DNA of 64,000 nt from Pithys albifrons albifrons (GCF_047495875.1 NC_092470.1:21691185-21755184), one strand, 5' to 3'. Positions 35,710-48,540 are shown, numbered from the stretch's first letter. The notes: a model not told the origin generated them from the sequence alone. Program-made: numbers and translations.

Positions 35710-38700
35710 GTGAAGACTGGAACCTCGGGAAGCTCAGTCTGCTGTCTGGCATGTTACTCCGAGGGGCCCACGGGGCATGAGGAGGCCACCGCTTCTGGAG
35801 CCAGTGGGACGGGTCTGAGCCCCCCAAAATCCCCGGAGAAACCATCTGGAGCTGGGAGAGGGATGTGTTCAGAGGTATTTGCAATTTCCTCCCAACACAG
35901 GGGGATTTTCCCAATTCTACTCCACCCCCCAGCCCCCGCTTTCCAGAGGCAGCGGGAGAACACACTTTAATAACAGAGGTATGTGGGGGAGTAGGTAGCA
36001 CAAATAAACCTGCTGATGGGAGCAGCAGTGATGGGTGTTGCCTGGCACCCATGGTACCAGCCCCCCATGGCTCCCATAAAGCTGGGACCTGATGGGACAC
36101 TCCAACCCTGCAGAACCAGAACCCGGTGGGACAATCCCAGCCCCACAGATCTGGGACCCGACAGCGGCCCCACCTGCTCAGCCCCCCAGCCCTGTTTCTG
36201 CCCTCCTTTGGGGGCAGCAGCCCCTTTGCCATCATGGGAACAAGTGCCCTCTGCCAAGCAGCCCATTTTGGGAGCAGTTGTTTACTCTGAACCGAATGTT
36301 CACATCCCGGGAGCCTCTCAGCTACATAATCACCAAAACCAACACGGGACCTGGGGCTACGCCGTCTTTTTGTGCTTGTCCAGTGGCCGCTCAGGGAGAT
36401 CAAAGCCTTGGCTCCGGCCGCAGCCAGCCCCGCGGGCCCTGTCTGACTGCCGCAATTCCCACCATGCCGGGGAGGTGGCACCGGACAGGACTCAGCGATT
36501 CTGGGGCAGGAGGGGCACCCTGGGAGCCGCCAGCAGTGCTGCAGGAGTGGGGCTACTCCCTGGAACACAAAGCTCTCCCAAAACCAACCGAGACCCATCA
36601 CAGCCAGGAGGAGAAGGGCTGTGGCCATGCCCTGGCTTGAACAAGGGATCCTTGGGCAGGGGGAAGTCAGGGACTCTCTGGGCACAGACCCCTTGTGATA
36701 GTGGGATGCTCTTACAGCCCATTGGTGTTGCCCTGGTTTGTCATATCCACCTCTCTCCCATCATCCAAAGCAGAGGGGACATGATTGCCATCATCACCTC
36801 TTCTCCTCCACCCCATGGGGTGGCTGTGGCAGGGACAGACCCCAAGTCAAGGGGTGAGGGACAAGGTCCCAGCCCTGGGGGACATGAGGAGCCCAGAGCC
36901 AGCTGGTATTGGGACAGCTGCTCACAACCTCCTCTTTGTCCAGGAAACACCCCAGAGGCACCGTGGGGCCTGGGTGTCACCACCAGCGTTTGTGCTCATG
37001 GGTGCAGACTGCACTCCACACACAGACACCTGTGGAGGTGTCACTGATACAGTTAAACTTCATCCAGGACAACAGGTCTTCCAATGCTGCTCTGCACTAC
37101 AATGCCACCCCCACTGTGCTGAGCTGTGACTGTCTAGGGGCACTGGGACAGCAGCAGGACACCACTGGCACCCGGACAGGTGCCCCACCAGAGCTGCTGA
37201 GGCGTGAGGGCACATAGTGCTGCTCCCTGGCAAACCTGGTGTCTCCGGGCTCCACAGGGAAACATCTGCCTCCTGTCCCTTCTCCTTTCCTCACAGATTG
37301 TTTTGATGGGATGTTTTGCTCCTTCCAGCCAAAGCAGATGCTGGATGTGGTCTCATCCAACAGCTCAAACCCCACACAGGGAGGCCACTTCAGTGCACTC
37401 CCAGCTGGGAGCAAGGGTCTCCCTGGCACACAGCCTGGCAGGCTTTGGGTAACTCCAGTCAGTGAAACATCCCCAGCAGTGTTTTCCATGGGGAGGGCAG
37501 CTGGAACGCTGGGCAGCTCCTGAGTCAGCAGGATGTGTGCACACAGGGTCCTGTGCGAGCCCGTGCCGGATGCCAGGAGCTCATGGCAGATGCAACAGGG
37601 CTTAACAGGGCCCCGGGGACTTGGGCAGATATGGACATCCCTGCACCCTTCCCATGGGACAGCCCCACATAGGCCCCCCAAAAAGCGCCAAGAGACCAAG
37701 GGGCAGCAAGGGGCTGCAGCTGCCTCCCTGTGTGACATGCCGGGTGTGCTGGCCACATCACGATCTCTTATCCTTTGGGCAGCAAATAAACCTGGACCAA
37801 AACCAGAAGGAACTGCAGCCACAACCACTTGGGTCCCACAGCCACAGGGAACACAGGCCTTGGTGTCCCACATATGCAGAAGCTCCCACAGTTCACTGTC
37901 CTACAACAAGAACTACAGAGACATTTTAGTCTGGAAAGTAAAAGGCTATTTCCATCTGAAGTCACCCTGTGTTCATTCCATGCTTGGCAAAGTGTGGTAA
38001 AGTCCCTAGGAGTGGGTAAGAGGGAAGGAGAGGCTGGCAGGAGGACAGAGTCCCAGAGGACACAGGGCACTGGTATCAACACAGGGCCTCAGTATTGGCA
38101 CAGGGCATCAGTGGGGACATCAGTATCAAAGGCTGTTTTATCACCTTCAGCCTTCCCTGTAGACCTTCCTCATCACTGCCACCAAACCTCACTTACATCC
38201 ATGACCGAAGGAGAAGAGGATCCTGGCCATGGGGCGACTGAGCAAGGATAACCTGCCTGGCATCACTGCAGAGTGTTCTGGGGGTTCCTCTGCCACTGAC
38301 TCACACTAAGAATCTCCGGCCCAACCTAAGCATCCCCTCACACACCCAGTGCAGGACCATTCCCAGTGTTGCTAATGCCTCATGGAGCAGCCCGATGTTG
38401 TGACAAGCTCACACATGCCCAAGCAGGGAGTGGAGATCCGGATTCCTCAGCTCCAGCCTTGGTGCACTGGAGCTGAACACAGGAGGGTTGGGGTGCTCCA
38501 GGGTGAAGGCGCTGGTGGCTGGTGGGTGGTCACCCTGCCATCCTTGTCTCCAGTGGGCAGCAAGGAGTGCCCATGGCTGACTGGGACAGACCAGGCTCAG
38601 CCACTCTCCTCAAGCATGTGATGGGAAGAATTAATCACTCTAGGAGAAAACTGGAGGACAGCATGGGGACGTGGTGACATGGTGACATAGGGACAGGTGC

Positions 38701-41560
38701 CTTGGGGCACAGGAAGGGCACAGGCACAGGGGCCCCAACACTGCTGTGGGCAGCAGGGCAGGCAGAGGGCTGCCAGGCCCTTCCCCAGTCACCTGCTATG
38801 GGGCTTTCCTGCCTTTCGGGAGAGAGCACCCCCAGCCTCAGTCCCCTGGTACCGTGGCAGTGGTGGGCTGGGGATAGTGGCAGCTATGAGTGCCTTTCTG
38901 CAGCGTCAGATGAATCCGCCCGGCTGCACCCCCGTGATTTATACAGCTTAATCCAGCGCCGGGCAGGTCCCACCCGCGCCCAGCTCAGCCCCGCGGGCTC
39001 GCGGCCCAGGGGGACGGTCCCTCCCCGCAGGGAGGGGACTGAGTTATGAAAGTTGTGAATGGGGAGTGTCCGGGGGGCTGGAGTAGAGGGAGCCCAGGGG
39101 CGCGAGGCACTCGCTGCGGGCAGCACGGCAGGCTGGACCGCAGCACCCCGAGGTCCCCACGACACCTCCCTCACCGTCCCGCACCCCGCAGACAGCACCG
39201 ACCGGGAGAAGAGGCGCTTGGTGATACCCCAACCTCCGTCCCCCCATTACCGCTCTGGCTGGCTTCCTATGTTTTATATCCCACAGTTCCAGGGTGGAGC
39301 GTCTCCTGAGGCCACTCTCGTGTCCTTATCACTTTTCCAGCCCAGCTTCTTCACTGTAACTGTTGGACGGAGAACTGATAAGGGTACGTGAGTGACACGA
39401 GCGACCAAGCGACCGTCCCGACACGCCGGCCCCTGGTGGCCCCTGGGCTCTCCCGGCTCCAGCTGCAGCTCCAGCTGCAGGAGGCATCCATGCCTGTGCA
39501 GCTCCAGATGTTGGCTCTGGATAAACTGACCGCAAAGCAAACACAGGAGATAAAGAAACATCTTTTTTCATTAAGAGCTGGTGGGTCCCATCATTCCAGG
39601 ATTTTCCCTTTCAGCATCGGCAGCAGGTCTCCAGCCAGGAAACGCATCCTTTTGGAAAAGGTCTTGAGATCCTACTTAATGCATTACTGTTTGTTTGTGT
39701 TTCAGCAGACTTAGCTTGGAACTCTTTGGAGTCGATGTAAAGAGTAATTATAAAGTAAGAAATGAGTGTAAAACTGCTGTGCTTTCCTGTACCTGGAATT
39801 GTTCCCATTAAATGTTATTTATTCCCAGTGTTTCCTTGATTTTCAAGGTGAATGCTCACCAGCTGTCTCCAGCCACAGCAGACGAAGGGAATGACTAAGA
39901 GCCCAGAGGGACAAGAACGGGATTTAGGACAGAGAACCCCAGGTAAGGCGGTGTCCGCTCGGCAGAGCCCCACACTCCTATGGGGCCCATATTCCACTGA
40001 GCCCATGGACATTGTGGGTCCCATGGGGGCTGCTCCTGCATCACAAACCACTGCTCTCAAACACCCGGGAATCCCTTAACGTGTCCAGCCTCTTTTTCCC
40101 AGTTTTCCAGCTATTCCCATCAGTCAGATTTTCCCTGTCTCCATGAAAGCGTTTTGCAGAGCCTGTGCTAGCAGACTGGTGGTCCGGAGTGCTTGCCCAT
40201 GGATGTGGGGCTGGATGGAGAGGAAGGAGCCAGCGCCAGCACTGGCAGGAGGTTTCTTTCCATGGGACACACAGCCTGGCCTGGCCAAAACCCACTGGCC
40301 ACACGGTCCATGCCCCAGAGCTGCCCTGGACCCCATAACCCTTCACAGCCACTGACCACTGCAGCCCCACAGGGCTCCCACTGCTGTTCCCACGGGAACC
40401 CAGAGGTCCCCTGCCTGTAGCTCCCTGCATGCCCTCAGCATGACAGAGACAGGGGGGTATCCCAGAGCCTCCCAAGGGTGGGTGTTCCAAATCACCTCAA
40501 TTTCCAAGTGCAGGTGACAGGGCAGAGGCTGAGGCCGGATACACCCCTGAACCCAGACCCTCCCATTTCCAAGCCTGGGGCCCATCCTGACCCCCTGGTC
40601 TGGCCCCAGACACTGAATTGGTGGCTGAGTTGGGAAGAGCTGTGCTGTGGACTGGGTGCTCGCCCCAACCACAGGTAGCCCAACAGCAGCCCCCACCACA
40701 GCTGGGGCTCTGGGACTCTGCTGCAGGCAGCCCTCCCCATGAAACCTGAGCATCCTCTCAAGAGCAGAGAAGGATATATCAGCATTGGGATAGGCTCTGT
40801 CAGGGACCCCTTAGAGAGGGACCCCTCAGACAGGGACCCCTCACTTATGGCTTTTGCACCCCACATAGTGACTCCAGACCCAGGCCAAAGGGGGCAGGAT
40901 GGGCCCACTCATACCACAGCTCTGGGCAGACAACCCAGCAGGCTGGCATCAGTGGGTTCAGAGGGGGGGTCCCTGGATGTCCCTGCAGCCCACCTGTTCC
41001 TCAGGAGCCAGGGAGGCAGAGCACTGCTCTCCACACAGCTCCCCCAGCCCCTCTGGCTGGTCTCATTGCCCAGGGAGGTGGGGAGGTGGTGGGGGACCCA
41101 CAGAATGAAGTGAGGGGAAAGGAGGGTCCTCCTTATCATCCTGCCATTAGCTGGCCCAGGAATCAAACTGGGGTGCTCGTGGCATCCCTTGGCCTAGCTC
41201 AACTGCCAGCAGCACTGAGGGTCTTTCCTGGGGAGCACCTGGAGGTGCAAGAAGCCCAAATCAGTCAGGATGAGAGCCTGGAGCTCCTGGAAACCCTGAG
41301 ATGGATAGGGTGAGCACCTGGAGGCTCCAGGAGCCCAAAAAGCGAGTGACTGAATTCTCACAGCCACTTCTGCATGAGGGGTTCAGCAGGGGGCCGGGAC
41401 CTCATCTGATCCTTCTGCAAACAGCCGCCGGCGAATTGTCAGTGTGCATTTGGCTTTTCCCCGTGGCAGGTGGGGTGATCAGCCATGAAAAAGTGGCTTA
41501 GCACCACCGGAAAACTCCTGAGGCAGCCAAATTCCGCACGCCGGTCCCAGCACAGCTCCG
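35710..41560. other. Intergenic, no supportable gene
   Basis: GC-rich unique sequence. The only notable block is the CpG-rich stretch 38920-39240 with an adjoining TATA-like element. Open frames in this region show no family similarity. Confidence 0.5.
38920..39240 (-). promoter_or_regulatory. Candidate orphan promoter (CpG patch plus TATA-like box)
   Basis: On the minus strand TATAAAT occupies 38943-38937, immediately downstream of about 280 bases rich in CG dinucleotides. This geometry resembles a core promoter reading leftwards, but no transcript or exon could be identified, so it is only a candidate. Confidence 0.25.
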
Positions 41561-41569
41561 GCCATGGAG

Positions 41570-41955
41570 AGTGGGGCCAGGGGGGCACGGCCAGGGGGTG
41601 TTGGGGCTAGGGGGGCATGGCTGAGGGGTATCGGGCCAGAGGGGCTTGGCCAAGGGTTATTGGGGCCGGGGGGCATGGCCGGGGGGTATCAGGGCCAGGA
41701 GGGCACGGCTGGGGGGTGTTGGGGCCAGGGGCTCACGGCCAGGGGGTATCAGGGTCAGGGAAGCACAGCCGGGGGGTGTTGGGGCCAGGGGCTCACGGCC
41801 AAGGGGTATCAGGGCCAGGGAAGCACAGCCGGGGGGTGTTGGGGCCAGGGAGGTACAGCCAGGGGGTTTCAGGGCCCAGGGGGCACGGCCAGGGGGTATC
41901 AGGGCCAGGGAAGCACAGTCGGGGGGTGCTGGGGCCAGGGGGGCACGGCTGAGCC
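41570..41955 (+). repeat. G-rich minisatellite, about 30/60-bp unit
   Basis: Alternation of GGCCAGGGGGTATCAGGGCC and AGCACAGCCGGGGGGTGTTG modules forms a roughly 60-base higher-order period over about 380 bases. The plus strand carries many runs of four to six guanines. Gly/Ala/Arg-rich open frames here are repeat artefacts. Confidence 0.9.
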
Positions 41956-43379
41956 AGCACCGGTGCTGCTGCCTCACAGCCTCTGCCCGCCCCGAGCACG
42001 TAGCCCTGATATTAAAGCCATGAAGAGGAAATTCCACTTCTTCAGAAAAAAACAGAATCCGGATATTTCATAAGTGTCCCAGCAGACATGAAAGCTGCAC
42101 CAGGAAATTTCACTCAGCAGAGATATTAAAGTTGCCGTAGCCCTTGGGGCAGCCGGGGCCAAGCAGCCGGGGCCTGGCACAGGGTAAGGGCCGGCTGCAG
42201 GGACACACAAGTGCCATGGCCCAAGCACACCCACTGCCCCTCCTGTCCCTGTCCCTGCCAGCCCCGCTGCAGCCCCTGTTCACTCTGCAATAGGTGACCC
42301 GAGGTCGAGCAAAGGCCCCACAGGAGAGCACCTCTCTCATCCACCACATTCCTAATGGGAATGCTGCCAGGCTGACACCTCCAAGCCTGCCATGGGCAAA
42401 GCGAGCTCCACCCTCAATGCCCACCTGCGTCCTGATAACAGAGGTAACTGGCTGCAAGGGCAGAGACCAAAGTGGCCAAGTGTCTTCTCCCAACATGACA
42501 GAGCCAGCACCAATGCCCTCATCCCCCTACAACCCCTTCCCAGCAAAGCCCACTGGTATGACTTGCTTTCTCCCAGGAGGGAGACAGGATGGGGAACTGG
42601 AATAATTGCCTGCACTGTCTGGCATGGCAACACATCCACATACACCGTGGGAGTGGGGGGAGACACAACTGGAGAAGAGGGCAGCTGCCCCTGCTCTGCT
42701 GAGGCAGCAGATCTGTATCTCTGGATCCAGGTGTTCACTCCATGCTCCATCCCACATGGAGCCCATGGAGCTGGGAGCTCTGGAGGGAGGCAGAGTTTCA
42801 CAGGGGTTCACTGCAGGGTCTCTTGCCCAGCCATTGGACACAATACATGCCTTTGATCACCAAGAGGCCAATGACCTCCTTGGAAATCTCCTAGGAGGAG
42901 CGAGACAGGCAGTGGCCATGCCAGCATCAGCACTGCTGTGGCAGCTGTGGTGCAGGGGTGAGGGACTCAGGACAGACCCCATGGGCATGAAACACAAAGG
43001 GGGCAGCAGCCAAGCCCCTGTCAGGGCACACGGCAGGCCAGGGTCCCATGGGGGACTGCTCTGGGGTGGGGAAGGCCTGCCACCCCCAGGAATGGGGAGG
43101 GTCACCCGCCCACTCTGGGTGCAGTGACATCGCTCGCCCCTGGGGCTGCTGGCGAGTGGCCACCCCCGCAGGCACAGTGAGGAGGTAATTGCAGGTTGTT
43201 ATTCTGCTCTGTCGCTAAATACGGATCAGTTCTCTTCCGACATACACCGAGGAGTGCACACTCAAATCTCCTGCCTCCGCTCAGCACCTCTCCTCACCTG
43301 CCAGCAGCTGTGGCTGGCAGTGGGTGCAATGTGTACCATGTCACAGTGGTGGCAGAGGGTGCAATGTGTGTTCCGCAGG

Positions 43380-43700
43380 TAGAATCACAGGGACCTTAAA
43401 GCTCATCCTGTTCCACCCCCTGCCATGGGCAGGGACACCTTCTACCAGCCCAGGTTGCTCCAACCCCATCCAAACCAGCTTTGAACACTCCCAGGGATGG
43501 GGCAGCCACAGCTTCTCTGGGCAACCTGTGCCAGGGCCTGCCCACCCTCACAGGGAAGAATTTCCTCCCAGCACCCTGTCTAATCCTGGCCTCTGGCAGT
43601 GGGAAGCCATTCTCCATTGTCCCTCCAGGCCCTTGTCCCAGGTCCCTCTATATCTCTCCTGGAGTCCCTTTAGGCATTGGAAGGGGCTCTAACGTTTCTC
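43380..43700 (-). mobile_element. CR1 LINE 3' fragment, antisense
   Basis: AGAATCACAGGGACCTTAAA, CCAGGGATGGGGCAGCCACA and CCTCACAGGGAAGAATTTCC landmarks appear in antisense order, ending near TCTCTCCTGGAGTCCCTTTA. Confidence 0.85.
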
Positions 43701-44254
43701 TCCCGGAGACCCGGGGACCAGGCACTGATGCTGTTCCCTGTTGCTGTTCCCTGTGGAGATCCATCAGGGTTAGAAGTGAAACACAACCCAAAGAGCATTT
43801 TAATGGCTTCTCGAGAGAAAACAAGTTTCTAAAATTAAACAAGCAAAATGAGAGAATGGAATATTTTTGCATTGATTTCCTTGCCATAAATATTTATAAA
43901 ACTCAGTTTAATAATATTAAGCAAAATATGGAAGAGCACTGGATGGGCACTGTTGCCTGCACCCCATCCCATGGCAAGGCACACTTCGGACCTCAGTGAC
44001 TGCGTCCTGCCAGGATCCAAACTGTATCACTGATTCCAGGAGCTCAGAGCAGGGAATCACCCATCCAGAAAACAGAAAATCCCCAGAAAGACTCACAAAA
44101 CCCCAAGGAGTTTATTGCCCATTGCCAAAAGCAATAACACAGCACCCAGGGAGGCCAAGCATCTTTTCTGTCTGACCCAGACCACCTCCTCTGATCTTAA
44201 TGGGCAATTAATCACACAAATTTTATTGTCACTCCACCCCTCCTATGCCTGCCC

Positions 44255-44415
44255 AGGAATGTGGCTGCCCCTTTTCTGGAAGTGTTTAAGGCCAGGCTGG
44301 ACAGAGTTGGGACCAACCTGGTCTAGTGGAAGGTGTCCCTGCCCAAGGCAGGGGGATGGAACAAGATGAGCTTTAAGGTCCCTCCAACCCAAACCATTCC
44401 AGGATTCAATGGTTC
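44255..44415 (+). mobile_element. CR1 LINE 3'-end fragment
   Basis: CTGGAAGTGTTTAAGGCCAG, CTGGTCTAGTGGAAGGTGTC and TTTAAGGTCCCTCCAACCCA, then an ATTCCAGGATTCA tail, in sense orientation. Confidence 0.85.
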
Positions 44416-45234
44416 ACCCGTTGCAGCACAACCAGCCTCATCTTCCACCACCACCCACAGATGCTTCCTCTTGATGGGATCTGGTGATTTTTCAGCCTGG
44501 CATCATGGCCATTTCCTGCCTTTCAACCCAAAGGGTTCCCTACATCCCCTCTGGAGCACAGCCAGGTGAAAAACCCATCCTGGAGGTGCAAAAATGTGCA
44601 GATTACAAAGGGAAAAACGTGGAGAAGTGCTGAGAAAGGGATGTGTTGTCAAGGCAATAGCAACTGCAGCATTGGGAGAGGGAAGGAGGGCAGAGCGTGG
44701 GTACCCAGGGCTCTGGTGATGGACACAGGTATGGGAAATTAAGGACAAGAACAAGAGGAGACGAAATATCCCACACACCTCTGCCCATCAGGACAGCTCT
44801 CAACTCTGCTCCTAGTGAGAGAACGATACTGGGCCCCACAGCATCCCCAGAGCCCAACACCTCCATCCCACCCAGTCCCACAGCTCAGCTTCCCAGAGCA
44901 CGGCGCTCAGGGTCCAAGAGGAGGAAACTGCCACTCTCCAAGGCCCAGCACACTGCATTAATTGTGGAAATGCTGCTGGTGTCTCCAAAGGGAGCAGCTC
45001 AGGCTCACGGAGCAGCACTTTCCTATTTCAGAACTTTCCACAACTTATTAGACTCCAAGTCAAACCACCCTGCACTGTGGAGCAGAGCCTGGAAAGACCC
45101 CAATCCCATCCAGGTCCAAGCAGCAATCCCTGCCAGGTCCTGATGCCTCCCTAAAGCTGCTGCACTATTTTTACCCCACGGTTGCTATAGAGACATCAGA
45201 GCCGCTTGCTGTGATGATGCAGCTGCTTTGTGTG

Positions 45235-45625
45235 ATGCAGCCTCTTCCGGAAGCACTGCATTATCCACTGTATCACCCACTGCATCACCTGCTGCATCAC
45301 CCACTGCATCACCCACTGCATCACCTGCCGCATCACCCACTGCATCACCCACTGCATCACCTGCCGCATCACCACCCACTGTACCACCTTCTGCATCACC
45401 CACTGCATCACCCACTGCATCACCTGCTGCATCACCCACTGCATCACCCACTGCATCACCTGCTGCATCACCCACTGCATCACCCACTGCATCACCCACT
45501 GCATCACCTGCCGCATCACCACCCACTGTACCACCTTCTGCATCACCCACTGCATCACCCACTGCATCATCTGCTGCATCACCCACTGAATCATCACCCA
45601 CTACATCATCCACTTCAGGTTCCTC
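45235..45625 (+). repeat. 12-bp minisatellite CCACTGCATCAC with ~150-bp higher-order unit
   Basis: About 390 bases built from CCACTGCATCAC and CTGCTGCATCAC variants. A longer module including GCCGCATCACCACCCACTGT and CCACCTTCTGCATC occurs twice, near 45360 and 45510. Both strands stay open in several frames (Asp-Ala-Val-Gly or Met-Gln-Trp-Val strings), which reflects the unit length and not coding. Confidence 0.95.
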
Positions 45626-45629
45626 TGGA

Positions 45630-47990
45630 CATCTCCTTCAATCCCAGAGAACTGTGTGTGCCAGCTCCTCGTGCCCGTGGCAATGCCACAGAATGCAGGG
45701 TCACACAGTCATCTGCTCCATGCATTGCTCCTGGTGTGCCAGGGTAGGGTAAGATGCTGCTCCACCAGCCTGGCTGAGGTGCTGCTGGGTCATGCCATGT
45801 CCCACCACGGCCAGCTCAGTCCTCTGGTCAAAGCAAGGGATCAGAGGGGACACAGCACTGCAAGGCCACAGGAGGTGGCAGTGGCACAGATGTCACTGAT
45901 ATCACAGATTTTAGCTGATGAATCTCCAGCACACCATGGGAAGCTGGTACTCCAGCAGGAGAGATCAGGGTCCCAATCAAGTGAGGGCCAAATCTGCCCC
46001 AGATTGCAGCCCTGCTCAGGTCTGAGGGGAAAGTGAGGTGCTGTGGGCATGGTTGGACTCTCTCATCCAAGAAACCCCACAGAGATCCATGGCCTGGACC
46101 GGGAATCCCCACATCCAGGGCAGTCTCGTTGTGCCCCACAGGTCAGGGGACCTGGGCTGTGCCCCAGGCAATAGGATCATTGGCAACAGAGCCGGTGGTC
46201 CCCTCTGGAATGCTGAGCCCCCCTGTGTCTGCACTCAGCTCCTGGGAGCGTGGCTATAAATGGTGAAACAGCAGCCGTGTGGGGATGAGCTGGCAGGAAT
46301 AGCTCACACAGCCCTCGGCGAAGAGCCCAAAATAGAACCCGCCAGCGCCGGGTGCCCCTGGAGAGATGGTGCCAGCTCAGCCCTTGGCAAGGCTGTACTG
46401 GCATCCCACCTGCACCTGAGCTGGGGTTCCAAAGGTGCCATGAGACAGCACTTTAGGACAAACCCCTTTCCCAGGAGACAGATCTGGTTCTGCCCAGCCG
46501 GGCCCTGCAGCTGTAGAGCACATGGAGCCAATGGTGCCTTGCCATCCTGACCCTGCTCCCATGGCCTCAGCCATCCAAGGCATCATTGCAGCCCCCTTGA
46601 ATGCCCTGGCGACCACAACCACACCCCACAGACCAGACAGCCCTGGTACAGTCCCAGAAAGCAGCTGCCCCTCCTCCAGGCTGGGCCAGAATCTATTCAA
46701 AACCTCAGCAGGCTCTAATGAAGGGGTGGGAACTGCCTGACTTGTCCAAGTGGGATAGTGCTGGGGTGGCCCCATGAAGCACGTGGCACCTCTGATGTTC
46801 TCACCAGTCTCACAGTTGTGTCCCCTCTGCCTCTCTCTGCCCTGCCACGAGGAAGGAGCCCCCTGCCTAGGTGAGGATTCTTGGTACCAGTACCATTGTG
46901 CCACAGGGTACTGGTATCACCAGCAGGACCTTCAGTCACTGCCCAGCCCTCTGCATCCTACCAGGACCCTGTGTGGGCAGAGGACCTCAGGGTGGCACCT
47001 GGCTACCTCAAAGCCACGTCATCCCAGTCTTGTCCCAAACTGACCATGTCCAGACTCCATCCCACTGCCCCCGAGGCTGTGCAGGCACTGCTGAGACCAA
47101 ACCCAGGGCTCAGAGCCCCGCATGGAGCTGCAGGTCCTCCAGCAGCCATCCCTGCGGCCCCGTTGCCATGGCATCCTCAGGGATGGCATAGATACTGGCG
47201 AGGAAGACAGGAGGATGAAGACAGGTGGACACATTGCCTCTGCAAAGCCAGGACATGGCTGGGGCAGATCTGAGGCCCTCCAGCAACATGCAGGACCTCC
47301 TCATCTCTGAGTGAAGAACACTGCAATACTGGATTATATTTTATTAATCACAAGATACATTTCCCCTAATGTTAACATTATCCAGAGGATACAATGACAA
47401 ACACCCTCACAGCTATGATGACCTGTGGAAGTAGAGAGCCGTGGGAATTAGGGTGGTGGGTCAGGGACATTCATGACCATTTCCCTCTTCCTCCCAGTTC
47501 CCTCTTCTTGCTGGGACTGCTCCAAAAGAGCCACCAAGGAAAGTGGAGGAGGCTGCTGGGAAGCTGGTTCCTGCATGGATGAGAGATTTAGGCACAAAGG
47601 TGGTCCAGAGGGACTGCAGACTGGTGCTGGTCCTGGTACATCACTCTGGCACTGAGGGAGCTCTGCCCGGGGAGCACACACAGGGACCCCGTTTTCCCCT
47701 GCATGGCTCAGAGCACTCCAGTGCCCCAGGTGTGTGCTTGGGGTCCCCTAGAAGTGCACTCAAACCACAGGGTTATTAACGCCAGAGGGGAGAAGGTTCC
47801 TAATCTCCTTTGGTTCCCAGTGGGGCCGGCTGTGGGCTCAGACCAGTTTGCCCACGGCAGGGTTCCACTGGGTCTGGAGACCCCCGAGGGCAGGTACATT
47901 CATACCCCACCCCCGCACACAGACACTCCCGCACTGGTGGGCACGGACACTCCCCTCTCACACCCGCACACGGACACTCACATAGCCCCG
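45630..47990. other. Intergenic upstream of ANKRD34C
   Basis: Unique sequence without an identifiable exon. A TATA-like TATAAAT at 46255-46261 is the only core-promoter-like motif. AT-rich text lies at 47330-47400. Confidence 0.5.
46255..46261 (+). promoter_or_regulatory. TATA-like box, orphan
   Basis: CTATAAATGG in a GC-rich setting is a good TATA match, but no gene start is identifiable within the following 2 kb. Confidence 0.15.
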
Positions 47991-47999
47991 CGCTCAAGG

Positions 48000-48540
48000 T
48001 CCCCCCGCACACGGACACGCTCCCCCGCACCCGGGAGCAGGGACACAGACCCCTCCAGCCCCCCAGCACACGGACACCTCCGCCCCGCCGCTCCCGGCAC
48101 CCACCCGTGGGCGGGCGCACCGCCCCCACGCCGCGCCCTCCTCCTCGCGCAGCGCCGGGCAGCGACACCGGGCACCGGCACCGACAACTGGGCACCGACG
48201 CCGGCACCGGGCACCGGCACCGACAGCTAGACACTGGCACCGACGCCGACACCGGGCACCAGGCACCGAGCACCGGCACTGGCGGCAGCTCCGGCACAGG
48301 GCACAGGGCAGCGGCACCGACAACAGGCAGCAGGTAACGGGCTGGGGGCGGGTGGCGCTCCCACCACCATCACCGCAGTCGGGGGCGGCAGCGGCAGCGG
48401 GACCGGGATGGTCCCGGTGTGAAGGGGCACAGAGGGCCACCGGCCTGATGGGAGTAGGGAAGAACCGACACCCGGGTCAACCCGGATCTCCCGCAGGGCT
48501 CGAGGAGTCCCCACGGGAAGGGGCTGCGGGGAGCTCTCGG
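48000..48540 (+). promoter_or_regulatory. CpG island and presumed 5' noncoding exon of ANKRD34C
   Basis: CG-dense sequence ending in a good donor, GGCAGCAG/GTAACGGG at 48333/48334. A matching acceptor TTCCTCCTGCAG ends at 49194, 48 bases before the ANKRD34C start codon. A noncoding first exon followed by one coding exon would fit the usual ANKRD34 structure. The transcription start is unknown. Confidence 0.5.
48140..48300 (+). repeat. GC-rich 6/12-bp tandem repeat in ANKRD34C CpG island
   Basis: Iterations of GGCACCGACAACTGGGCACC and GGCACCGGGCACCGGCACCG, all variations on GGCACC. If the presumed 5' exon is correct, the repeat lies in or just upstream of the 5' untranslated region. Confidence 0.8.

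Larger units (their letters stand above)
41960..45230. other. Intergenic, no supportable gene
   Basis: Unique sequence with two CR1 fragments (43380-43700 and 44255-44415) and an AT-rich block at 43790-43930. No exon is supported. Confidence 0.5.

Noticed and set aside
41570..45625. CRISPR-like arrays
   Set aside because: The repeats are contiguous minisatellites with no unique spacers, in a vertebrate genome, with no cas genes.
45185..45752. Low-complexity open frames on both strands
   Set aside because: They are translations of the 12-bp CCACTGCATCAC array.
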